DNA of 64,000 nt from contig JAETQI010000019.1 of assembly GCA_021770755.1 (NCBI GenBank), forward strand, positions 1 through 64,000. Direction: 5' to 3'. Shown piece by piece: positions 54,200-60,843 of this stretch (position 1 is the stretch's first letter; each line of letters starts with the position of its first letter). This stretch comes from Lachnospiraceae bacterium (GTDB lineage Bacteria; Bacillota; Clostridia; Lachnospirales; Lachnospiraceae). The translations under genes and the position numbers were made by a program. Below the pieces are notes generated by a model. The model had not been told where the DNA came from and ran no database searches. It saw only the letters and a program-made list of their open reading frames with translations.

Positions 54200-54694
54200 A
54201 TGAAGAATATCGTATTGATCGGCATGCCTGGCGCCGGCAAGAGTACGATCGGCGTCGTCCTCGCAAAAAACAGGGGCATGTCCTTTGTGGATTCGGATCT
54301 GGTGATCCAGGAGCAGGAAGGCAAAAGGCTTCATGAGCTGATCGAGGAGCACGGGCTGAATGGTTTTCTGGAGATCGAGGAGCGTGTGAACGCATCGCTG
54401 AATCCAAAGACAGCGGTGATCGCGACAGGCGGGAGCGCTGTCTACAGCGCGCATGCCATGGAGCATCTGCGCAGCATCGCGATGGTCTGCTATCTGAGAC
54501 TGTCCTATGAGAGCATCAGAGAACGGCTGGGAGATCTCGAAGAGCGGGGCGTGGTGCTCCGGGAAGGCACAACCCTGCGGCAGCTTTATGAGGAGCGCGT
54601 TCCCTTATACGAGAAATACGCAAATATCACTGTCGACTGTGAGAACAAAAATATCCGCGAGATCGTGACAGAGTTGGCAAAACGACTGAAATAA
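54200..54694 (+). CDS. aroK: Shikimate kinase
   Basis: A 164-residue P-loop kinase that phosphorylates shikimate in aromatic amino-acid synthesis. The Walker A site GMPGAGKST lies near residues 8-16. SFVDSDLVIQE near 28-38 holds the shikimate-binding aspartate, and ATGGSAVYS near 76-84 follows with the substrate GG motif. An LREGTTLRQLYEERVPLYEKYA region carries the lid arginines. Length fits. ATG 54200 is preferred over TTG 54185, which lacks good spacing. It stands alone among unrelated genes. Confidence 0.9.
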   Translation: MKNIVLIGMPGAGKSTIGVVLAKNRGMSFVDSDLVIQEQEGKRLHELIEEHGLNGFLEIEERVNASLNPKTAVIATGGSAVYSAHAMEHLRSIAMVCYLRLSYESIRERLGDLEERGVVLREGTTLRQLYEERVPLYEKYANITVDCENKNIREIVTELAKRLK

Positions 54695-54714
54695 GGCATA
54701 AAAATCAAAATAAG

Positions 54715-54752
54715 CCACATACTAATCCAAAAAGGAAAGGTATGTGGTTTTT
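54715..54752 (+). terminator. Hairpin with T-run overlapping the spoVAE leader
   Basis: CCACATAC (54715-54722) pairs with GTATGTGG (54740-54747), followed by five T bases and then the spoVAE ATG at 54753. The loop contains the AAAAGGAAAG ribosome binding site. It is placed and built like a terminator for aroK, but it also could hide or expose the spoVAE ribosome binding site. Confidence 0.65.
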
Positions 54753-55115
54753 ATGATGGATTATATCAATGCATTCTGGGTGGGAGGTGTGATCTGTGCC
54801 CTCGCACAGATCTTTCTGGACAGGACGAAGATGCTGCCGGGGCGCGTGATGGTGCTTTTAGTCTGCACCGGTGCGGTGATCAGCTTTTTTGGGTGGTATG
54901 AGCCTTTTGCGGAGTATGCGGGGGCAGGGGCGAACGTGCCGCTTCTCGGGTATGGGAATATTCTGATGAAGGGTGTAAAAGAAGCCGTGGACAAGGATGG
55001 GTTCATCGGGCTGTTCAAGGGCGGCTTTACAAACGGCGCGGTGGGATGCAGCGCGGCACTGATCTTTGGATATCTTGCAAGTCTTGTGTTTCACTCGAAA
55101 GTGACAAAGGCGTAG
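54753..55115 (+). CDS. spoVAE: Stage V sporulation protein AE (SpoVAEb-like)
   Basis: A 120-residue membrane protein of the SpoVA channel for dipicolinic acid. It has three or four helices. Motifs include NAFWVGGVICALAQIFLDRT, LPGRVMVLLVCTGAVIS, and AGAGANVPLLGYGNILMKGV. They match the SpoVAEb pattern. An ATG at 54756 is equally close; a GTG at 54744 is less likely. It is separated from spoVAD by four other genes. It converges with the next gene, leaving only 10 bases between stops. Confidence 0.92.
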   Translation: MMDYINAFWVGGVICALAQIFLDRTKMLPGRVMVLLVCTGAVISFFGWYEPFAEYAGAGANVPLLGYGNILMKGVKEAVDKDGFIGLFKGGFTNGAVGCSAALIFGYLASLVFHSKVTKA

Positions 55116-55125
55116 GGGACATATC

Positions 55126-55635
55126 CTACACTTCCTCGAAATCAATCCCGAAACCGGTCAGGAGCCTGCGCACATAAGCGTCCCAGAGCTTTTCTGCGCT
55201 CTTGTCCATGATAAAGGTTGTGAATCCGCTTCCGGTCACACAGGTCACTTTGCCGTTTTCATAGCGGATATTGAGTGCGAGGGAACGGATGAGATTGGCT
55301 GCAATTCCGCATTCCGGATTTGCAGCTATTTTTTCGATCAACGGCGGTGCTGCGTGGAGAACGACCCTGAAAGAAACGGGTGTTTTTTTTCCTTTGATCA
55401 GTTGGAAACAGAATGGACGGATATCTTTCCAACAGGAAAATGCGGCAGGCTTACCGTTGTCCGCCAACGCTTCCAGTTCCTCGCCGCTGTAAAATTCTTT
55501 GACGAGATGCCCGTCAATATGAAAGGTGTTAAAAGTCGTGATGACAGCTTCTTCCACCAGAAATGAATCGAACTGCCCGGAAGCGAGCAGGGCGTTCATG
55601 ATATTTTTGGTTCCTTTTATCTCCAGTGCGATCAT
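55126..55635 (-). CDS. DUF5721 family protein
   Basis: A 169-residue protein of unknown function, recognised as DUF5721 by its opening (IALEIKGTKNIMNALLASGQFDSFL) broken up as alternating strands and by FNTFHIDGHLVKEFYS. No membrane segment or signal peptide is present. The family is found mainly in Lachnospiraceae and relatives, which supports the organism call. The start has AAAGGAGA and a very good promoter behind it. It may respond to DNA or nucleotide stress, but there is no direct evidence. Confidence 0.75.
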   Translation of the reverse strand: MIALEIKGTKNIMNALLASGQFDSFLVEEAVITTFNTFHIDGHLVKEFYSGEELEALADNGKPAAFSCWKDIRPFCFQLIKGKKTPVSFRVVLHAAPPLIEKIAANPECGIAANLIRSLALNIRYENGKVTCVTGSGFTTFIMDKSAEKLWDAYVRRLLTGFGIDFEEV

Positions 55636-55668
55636 ATGATTCTCCTTTGACAGTTTCTGATTATGGAC

Positions 55669-55697
55669 ATTATAAGGGTATTTGGCGGAAACTGCAA
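55669..55697 (-). promoter_or_regulatory. Sigma-A type promoter for the DUF5721 gene
   Basis: On the minus strand TTGCAG (55692-55697) and TATAAT (55669-55674) are 17 bases apart, 34 bases before the start codon. It is one of the best promoter matches in the window. Confidence 0.72.
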
Positions 55698-55802
55698 GTA
55701 TTTGTAAAAACTTCTTTTCAAATAACGCGATATATGATAAGATGATACATAGTTATCGAAACTATATTAAATAGTGCGGAGAAAAATGAGAGGTAGAGAC
55801 TG

Positions 55803-56642
55803 ATGGGATATAAAATAGTTGTAGACAGTTGCTGTGAACTTCCGGAGCGCCTTAAGAAAGATGCACGGTTTGAGATCGTACCGCTCACCCTGATCGTGGG
55901 CGACGTATACGAGAAGGAAGACGATATGGATTTTGACCAGCGGGAATTTCTCGATGCAGTGGCGGCGTGCGCGGAGTGCCCGAAGTCGGCCTGTCCGTCC
56001 CCAGAGCGGTACCGGAAAGCATACGAGACCGACGCGGAGCGCGTGTATGTGGTCACCCTGTCGTCAAAGCTCAGCGGAAGCCATAACAGCGCCGAGCTTG
56101 GGAAGAACCTGTATCATGAGAAATATGGTGAAAAGGATATTTACGTGATCGACTCTAAATCCGCTTCCTGCGGTGAGACGCAGATCGTCTATAAGATCAT
56201 GGAGCTTGAGGAACAGGGAGGATCCTTTGCGGAGATCACAGGGCAGATCGAACAGTTTGTCCGCGGGATGAACACTTATTTTGTCCTCGAGAACCTCGAT
56301 ACACTCCGCAAGAACGGCCGGCTTTCCGGTGTCAAGGCACTTGTGGCGTCCACACTCAACATCAAGCCCGTGATGGGCGCAGACGATGGCAGCATCATAC
56401 AGCTAGGGCAGGGGATCGGCATGAAAAAGGCGCTGACGAAGATGGCGGACACCGCAGTCGAGGAGGCATCTGACCCGGAAAACAGGCGGCTGATGATCAC
56501 GCACTGCAGCAATCCCAGGGCAGCCGAGTGCGTGCGCAGGCATATTGAGGAAAAGCTTCATTTCAAGGAGACGCTGGTACTTGACACAGCGGGCGTGAGC
56601 AGTATGTATGCCAATGAAGGCGGTGTGATCGTGACGATCTAG
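55803..56642 (+). CDS. DegV family fatty-acid-binding protein
   Basis: A 279-residue DegV (FakB-type) protein. It begins YKIVVDSCCELPERL, has the lipid-binding region CPKSACPSPERY near 61-72, TLSSKLSGSHNSAELG near 85-100, and a C-terminal THCSNP block with a later SSMYANEGG. Members bind fatty acids for phosphorylation by FakA. It lies alone, facing the LytTR gene, with the shared inverted repeat after its stop. The start lies at 55803 behind a weak site (AGAGGTAGAG). Confidence 0.92.
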   Translation: MGYKIVVDSCCELPERLKKDARFEIVPLTLIVGDVYEKEDDMDFDQREFLDAVAACAECPKSACPSPERYRKAYETDAERVYVVTLSSKLSGSHNSAELGKNLYHEKYGEKDIYVIDSKSASCGETQIVYKIMELEEQGGSFAEITGQIEQFVRGMNTYFVLENLDTLRKNGRLSGVKALVASTLNIKPVMGADDGSIIQLGQGIGMKKALTKMADTAVEEASDPENRRLMITHCSNPRAAECVRRHIEEKLHFKETLVLDTAGVSSMYANEGGVIVTI

Positions 56643-56655
56643 AGCACGCTCTGGA

Positions 56656-56701
56656 AAACAGAAAATGGATGAACTCAGTCGAGTTCATCCATTTTCTGTT
56701 T
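56656..56701. terminator. 21-base perfect inverted repeat, bidirectional terminator
   Basis: Left arm 56656-56676 and right arm 56681-56701 are perfect complements over 21 bases with an AGTC loop. The right arm is the last codons of the minus-strand LytTR gene and its stop overlaps the loop. TTTT follows on the minus strand (via GGAAAA on plus), so it ends that gene; on the plus strand a TTT after the stem follows degV. Confidence 0.8.
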
Positions 56702-57388
56702 GAGCAATTTGTACTCCCGGTAGCGCAGGATCGGTGTCCTTAATTCCTGCTCGTCCTGCATGATCAGCGCGGCGGGGATTACGGTAGACACATATTTAAA
56801 GTTGGCGATGCTTTTGGGATTCACACGTGCAAATTCCTCGTAAGGCTCAAAGAGCTGGCGGAGTTCATCGATCCGCTCATCGACGCTGACAGTCTTTCCC
56901 CCCGTCAGATACAGCCGGCATGTGCTGTCATCCTCGATGGCGTACATGATCGTATACTTGGGGATATGGACCAGTACGGCGTTGGTGTGCACGGACAATG
57001 AGACGACATGTCCGGTGACGTTTGCGTCGCCCAGCGCCAGAAAACCGGGGAGGGGATCCGGTATGTACGGTTTTTTTGCGTGCACAACATAGTCCGGCAG
57101 ATCGGGGATCTGGGTGTAGTCGATCTTGTCCGAGTAGAGGACCAGCGGGGCGCGATAACCCATCTCATTGAGATGCTCGATGATAAACTCCACAATGCCG
57201 GGCTCGGAGCTCATGTCCATGAAGATCAGGTTATATTTCAAAGGATTGGCGAGAAAGTGCATCTTTTCGCCGTAGGAGTCCACGTACAGGATATTCGGCG
57301 TCCCGGCGCGCTTGTCGGACTCCCTTGAGAGCAGCCGCTCCAGATGTTTGCGGTCCGCCACATTGTCGTCACAAATTGCGATATGCAT
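56675..57388 (-). CDS. LytTR response regulator, orphan
   Basis: A 237-residue transcription regulator. The receiver domain (1-115) has the acidic pair in IAICDDN and the phospho-acceptor aspartate in NLIFMDMSS. The LytTR DNA-binding domain (about 140-230) has the family block FARVNPKSIANFKYVSTV. ATG 57388 follows AGGTG and begins with MHIAICDDN; a longer reading would add 13 unrelated residues. No histidine kinase gene is adjacent, so the signal input is unknown. LytTR regulators bind direct repeats upstream of targets; none was confirmed here. Confidence 0.9.
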   Translation of the reverse strand: MHIAICDDNVADRKHLERLLSRESDKRAGTPNILYVDSYGEKMHFLANPLKYNLIFMDMSSEPGIVEFIIEHLNEMGYRAPLVLYSDKIDYTQIPDLPDYVVHAKKPYIPDPLPGFLALGDANVTGHVVSLSVHTNAVLVHIPKYTIMYAIEDDSTCRLYLTGGKTVSVDERIDELRQLFEPYEEFARVNPKSIANFKYVSTVIPAALIMQDEQELRTPILRYREYKLLKQKMDELD

Positions 57389-57547
57389 GGTCTGTATACA
57401 CCTCTTTTTATCATAATTTTCAAACACGATTTCCTCACCGTTTCTCCGCTGTCATAGAAAAATCATGAGGACTACCGATAAGTTATCTGTCACTATTTCT
57501 ATGATAGCACAATCATGATAGTGGAAACAAGGGGTATTTGTATTTGA

Positions 57548-57721
57548 GTGGTGATTTCAAACTTTTTCGAAATTTTTGAAGGACTTCAGATTACAGGATA
57601 TAAGGAATTATGTCGAGGCAGAGATGTTGTGAGACTGTTTCAGGACACGATAGATAACAGTGCCCGGGAATCGATGATGGATCTGCTGTTACGGGATAGC
57701 CTTTTTTCAGAAACAGGCTAA
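57548..57721 (+). CDS. Possible small ORF of 57 residues or gene remnant
   Basis: The frame opens at a GTG (57548) and runs to TAA at 57721. It has no strong start site (AAGGGG is 14 bases upstream). The predicted product ends ARESMMDLLLRDSLFSETG and looks helical, with codon use that fits the neighbours. It may be the tail of a lost gene or a short real protein. It is not long enough for a firm call. Confidence 0.3.
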   Translation: MVISNFFEIFEGLQITGYKELCRGRDVVRLFQDTIDNSARESMMDLLLRDSLFSETG

Positions 57722-57732
57722 GGTGAAACGCT

Positions 57733-57755
57733 AAAAGGGACTCACAATGAGTCCC
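57733..57755 (-). terminator. Terminator of the argG-DUF1294 operon
   Basis: On the minus strand GGGACTCA and TGAGTCCC (57737-57744 and 57748-57755 on plus) form an eight-base stem with a TTG loop, followed by TTTT. It lies just after the DUF1294 stop. Confidence 0.8.
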
Positions 57756-57758
57756 CGA

Positions 57759-58046
57759 TCAAAAACGAATAATTCCCGTTTTCAATATATATGCCGCAAG
57801 CAGGATCTGCAGAACCAGGATCGCAGGCATTCCATACACGAAATACCAGTGTCTGGTCTTGTGACGGAATACCTGCATGCCAAGGATCGAACCGGCGCTT
57901 CCGCCGATGAGGGCGATGAGAAAGAGCGTGGACTCCCGGACGCGCCAGCGGTGCCGGACTGCCTTTTTCTTGTCAATGCCCATCACGGCGAAGCCGGCCA
58001 GGTTGACCGCGGTGAGATATAGTACGATCATACTGATGACGTTCAT
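57759..58046 (-). CDS. DUF1294 family membrane protein
   Basis: A 95-residue protein with three hydrophobic helices. The signature region is GIDKKKAVRHRWRVRESTL then LIGGSAGSILGMQVFRHKT, which matches DUF1294. Function is unknown. It lies 39 bases downstream of argG on the same strand and shares its terminator, so it is probably co-transcribed. No functional link to arginine is known. Confidence 0.9.
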   Translation of the reverse strand: MNVISMIVLYLTAVNLAGFAVMGIDKKKAVRHRWRVRESTLFLIALIGGSAGSILGMQVFRHKTRHWYFVYGMPAILVLQILLAAYILKTGIIRF

Positions 58047-58085
58047 AATATTTCCATTTGTCTAAAATCATGTTTGAAAAACGGT

Positions 58086-59303
58086 TTATTTGTTTTCATT
58101 TTCCTGCATCTTCATGGCGCGCACCTTGCAGGACAGTCCGAAGAGGTTGATAAAGCCCTCCGCGTCATGGTGGTCGTACAGGTCGCCGGTCGTGAAGGAA
58201 GCAATACTTTCATTATATAATGAGTACGGACTTGTCTCTCCTGCCTTGATGATGTTGCCCTTGTAGAGCTTGAACTTCACTTCGCCTGTCACATATTCCT
58301 GTGTCTTCTCGATAAATGCCTGGATCGCCTCGCGCTTGGGTGTGAACCATTTTCCCTCATACACCGTGTCGGCAAGCTTGTTGCCCATCTCTTTCTTTAA
58401 GGTGTATGTATCGCGGTCGAGGATCAGCTCCTCAAGCTGCTGGTGTGCTTCCATCAGGATCGTTCCGCCAGGGGTCTCGTACACGCCGCGCGATTTCATG
58501 CCGACAACGCGGTTCTCCACGATGTCAACGATGCCGATACCGTGCTTGCCGCCGAGTCTGTTTAATTCTTTGATGATATCGGAGACTTTCATCTCTTTGC
58601 CGTTCACGGACTTTGGAACACCCTTCTCGAAAGTCAGTGTCACATATTCGCCCTCGTCCGGCGCCTTCTCCGGCGTGGTGCCAAGCACGAGCAGGTGGTC
58701 GTAGTTTGGCTCGTTTGCAGGATTCTCAAGCTCGAGTCCCTCATGGCTGATGTGCCAGATATTCCGGTCGCGACTGTAGGAGCTGTCTGCGGAGAACGGG
58801 AGGTGGATGCCGTGTGCCTTGCAGTACTCGATCTCGGACTCGCGGGAATCCATCGTCCACTTGTCATTGCGCCATGCGGCGATGATCTTGATGTCCGGCG
58901 CCAGCGCCTTGATGCCAAGCTCAAAGCGGATCTGGTCATTGCCCTTTCCGGTCGCGCCGTGGCAGATGGCGGTTGCGCCTTCTTTCCGTGCGATCTCCAC
59001 GAGCTTCTTCGCGATGAGCGGCCTTGCCATGGAAGTGCCCAGCAGATATTTGTTCTCATAGACAGCGTTTGCCTGCACGCAGGGAACGATGTACTCGTCG
59101 CAGAATTCGTCGATCACATTTTCAATGTAAAGCTTCTCGGCGCCGCAGGATTTTGCGCGTTCCTCGAGCCCGTCGAGTTCCTCCTCCTGTCCGCAGTCGA
59201 CGCAGACACAGATGACCTCATAGTCAAAATTTTCTTTTAACCAGGGAATGATCGCGGTGGTGTCCAGCCCACCGGAATAGGCAAGTACTACTTTTTCTTT
59301 CAT
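58086..59303 (-). CDS. argG: Argininosuccinate synthase
   Basis: A 405-residue enzyme that joins citrulline and aspartate to form argininosuccinate using ATP. The ATP-binding P-loop AYSGGLDT lies near residues 8-15. [14 protein letters not shown] near 117-130 and [14 protein letters not shown] near 170-183 hold substrate residues. Length is normal for ArgG. The ATG at 59303 follows AAAAGGAG; a longer reading lacks support. A promoter and ARG-box-like sites lie directly upstream on the same strand. Confidence 0.97.
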   Translation of the reverse strand: MKEKVVLAYSGGLDTTAIIPWLKENFDYEVICVCVDCGQEEELDGLEERAKSCGAEKLYIENVIDEFCDEYIVPCVQANAVYENKYLLGTSMARPLIAKKLVEIARKEGATAICHGATGKGNDQIRFELGIKALAPDIKIIAAWRNDKWTMDSRESEIEYCKAHGIHLPFSADSSYSRDRNIWHISHEGLELENPANEPNYDHLLVLGTTPEKAPDEGEYVTLTFEKGVPKSVNGKEMKVSDIIKELNRLGGKHGIGIVDIVENRVVGMKSRGVYETPGGTILMEAHQQLEELILDRDTYTLKKEMGNKLADTVYEGKWFTPKREAIQAFIEKTQEYVTGEVKFKLYKGNIIKAGETSPYSLYNESIASFTTGDLYDHHDAEGFINLFGLSCKVRAMKMQENENK

Positions 59304-59357
59304 AATATGGATTCTCCTTTTTGTATAAATATTTATTTCAATGAATGCCCTATTGCT

Positions 59358-59386
59358 ACTATACATCATTGGAATGTATAAATCAA
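59358..59386 (-). promoter_or_regulatory. Sigma-A type promoter for argG
   Basis: On the minus strand TTGATT (59381-59386) and TATAGT (59358-59363) are 17 bases apart. The 5' leader is about 50 bases. The ARG-box-like sequence at 59388-59401 touches the -35 region, so a repressor bound there could block polymerase. Confidence 0.7.
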
Positions 59387-59449
59387 GTGTAAATTTATAC
59401 ATTTTTTAATTGACAAACTCAAATAAAAGTGTAGAATATAGAAAAAGAG

Positions 59450-59484
59450 TGAATAATATTCAGTAATATATGAATAAAAATTCA
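59450..59484. promoter_or_regulatory. Pair of ARG boxes (ArgR/AhrC operators)
   Basis: TGAATAATATTCA (59450-59462) and TGAATAAAAATTCA (59471-59484) are near-perfect copies of the ARG box. Their centres are 21 bases apart, the spacing seen in known double ARG boxes for an ArgR hexamer. They lie upstream of both the argG promoter and the acetyltransferase gene. Confidence 0.75.
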
Positions 59485-59652
59485 AAATGCTTACGGCAGG
59501 ATCCTGATTGGATCAAACGGTGCGGTCAGATATACTTGCGGTGTGGCGTGAGAGGTACATGATTTTTGAATATTTTGGTGAAAATAGTTGTATTTCTTCC
59601 TATAATAAATTATTATGGTAAGAGGTCTTTTAGGAGAGGATGGCATTTCGAA

Positions 59653-60096
59653 ATGGTGAGATTGATGACGATTGAGGACTATGACCAGGTGCGGGCGCTG
59701 TGGATGACGATCAAAGGATTTGCCATCAGGAGCATTGACGATTCGCGGGAAGGTGTCGCGCGTTTTCTGCGGCGAAACCCGACGACGAGCGTGGTCGCGG
59801 TGGAGGACGGAAAGGTTGTGGGCGCGATCCTGTGCGGGCATGACGGCAGGCGCGGCTGTCTGTACCATGTGTGCGTGAACCCGGAATACCGCAGGCGCGG
59901 CATCGGCAAGGCGATGGTCGTCTTCTGCATGGACGCGCTCATAGCGGAGAAGATCAACAAAGTGAGCCTGATCGCATTTACCAAAAATGATATCGGGAAC
60001 GCGTTCTGGCACAGTGTCGGCTGGAAACAGCGCGAGGATCTGAACTATTATGATTTTGTGCTCAACAGTGAAAATATAGAGGCGTTTAACAAGTGA
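59653..60096 (+). CDS. GNAT family N-acetyltransferase
   Basis: A 147-residue GNAT enzyme. It has VRLMTIEDYDQVRALWM at the start, VVAVEDGKVVGAILCGHDG near 52-70 and the acetyl-CoA loop VNPEYRRRGIGKAMV near 77-91. The final GNAFWHSVGWKQRED motif completes the fold. A GGAGAGG site lies 16 bases upstream of ATG 59653, wider than normal; an ATG at 59665 is closer to a usable site. The substrate is unknown. ARG boxes upstream raise the chance of a link to arginine control, but that is not shown. Confidence 0.88.
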   Translation: MVRLMTIEDYDQVRALWMTIKGFAIRSIDDSREGVARFLRRNPTTSVVAVEDGKVVGAILCGHDGRRGCLYHVCVNPEYRRRGIGKAMVVFCMDALIAEKINKVSLIAFTKNDIGNAFWHSVGWKQREDLNYYDFVLNSENIEAFNK

Positions 60097-60126
60097 GGAC
60101 TGCAGGCAGATGTGGAGGTGCAAAAG

Positions 60127-60603
60127 TTGGATATTTCCTATCAATATGGAGATCAGAAGTTTAATTACAGAGTGTGTGCGATGATGATCTCGGACGATCA
60201 GATCCTGGCAATGCACGATGAGCGTTCCCCGTTTTTTTATCTGCCTGGTGGAAGAGTCGCAATGGGAGAAACGGCAGAACAGGCAGTGGTCAGGGAAGTG
60301 CAGGAAGAACTTGGCGTTACTCCGGGGATCGTCCGCCCGCTGTGGCTGAATCAGGCATTTTTTACGGAAGATGTAGATAAACTGGCTTATCACGAGCTTT
60401 GCATCTACTTTTTGATGGATATTACAGGGACGGACCTGCGCACGAGGGGAAGTGTATTTACCACAAAGGAAGGTCAGCGGACGAATACCTTTGAGTGGCT
60501 GGCGTTTCAACGATTAAAGGACGAGTACTTTTATCCGCTCTTTTTGAAGAAGGATATTTTTAACCTTCCCGATCGGTTTACGATCCGAACCGAGATTCAG
60601 TAG
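60127..60603 (+). CDS. NUDIX hydrolase
   Basis: A 158-residue protein with a complete Nudix box: GGRVAMGETAEQAVVREV then QEELGV, near residues 40-63, giving the G-x5-E-x7-R-E-x-x-E-E-x-G pattern. It should hydrolyse a nucleoside diphosphate derivative. The TTG at 60127 lies six bases after GGAGGTG and is preferred; a GTG at 60112 is in frame but would place that ribosome site inside the gene. The gene follows the acetyltransferase by 30 bases and may be co-transcribed. Confidence 0.9.
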   Translation: MDISYQYGDQKFNYRVCAMMISDDQILAMHDERSPFFYLPGGRVAMGETAEQAVVREVQEELGVTPGIVRPLWLNQAFFTEDVDKLAYHELCIYFLMDITGTDLRTRGSVFTTKEGQRTNTFEWLAFQRLKDEYFYPLFLKKDIFNLPDRFTIRTEIQ

Positions 60604-60714
60604 ATTTTCAGGGCGGTGGAATGGTGTACCCACTGAAAACGAGCCTATAAAGGTATATTACAAATGGCAGATTGCTGATAAAAAGGATAAATCGGAATTC
60701 GGAGGATGAAACCC

Positions 60715-60774
60715 ATGCAGATCAGAAGGGCAGCAGAACATGAGTTGTTGGAATTGTCTTTTGTAACAGCATAA
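60715..60774 (+). pseudogene. Possible remnant of an acetyltransferase N-terminus (19 codons)
   Basis: A GGAGG site precedes ATG 60715. The frame encodes MQIRRAAEHELLELSFVTA and then stops. The opening resembles the start of many GNAT enzymes (IRxA then E-x-x-L-x-x-L). No rest of the gene is seen before argJ. It may be a deletion remnant, or a short leader peptide of argJ. Confidence 0.35.
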
Positions 60775-60789
60775 CAAGATAGATATAGA
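60761..60789 (+). promoter_or_regulatory. Sigma-A type promoter for argJ
   Basis: TTGTAA (60761-60766) and TATAGA (60784-60789) with a 17-base spacer. The argJ ATG is 54 bases after the -10. The -35 element overlaps the end of the short reading frame at 60715-60774. Confidence 0.65.
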
Positions 60790-60843
60790 CTCGTGATCAT
60801 TTTGGGAATTAAGTAGAAGTGAAAAAGAAAGGAAGAAAAGACA

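Larger units (their letters stand above)
57389..57758. other. Gene-poor region between LytTR and DUF1294 genes
   Basis: This 370-base stretch holds the LytTR leader at its left, a possible 57-residue frame (57548-57721) and the DUF1294 terminator at 57733-57755. Several ATCATGA-like words occur near 57408-57520 but no regulator site was recognised. Nothing else is visible. Confidence 0.5.
59304..59652. promoter_or_regulatory. Intergenic regulatory region between argG and the GNAT gene
   Basis: This 349-base region holds the argG promoter (59358-59386, minus), an ARG-box-like TGTAAATTTATACA (59388-59401), a possible box in the argG leader (59321-59340) and two strong ARG boxes (59450-59484). 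A TATAAT at 59601-59606 may serve the GNAT gene. The stretch 59485-59600 shows nothing clear. Confidence 0.7.
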
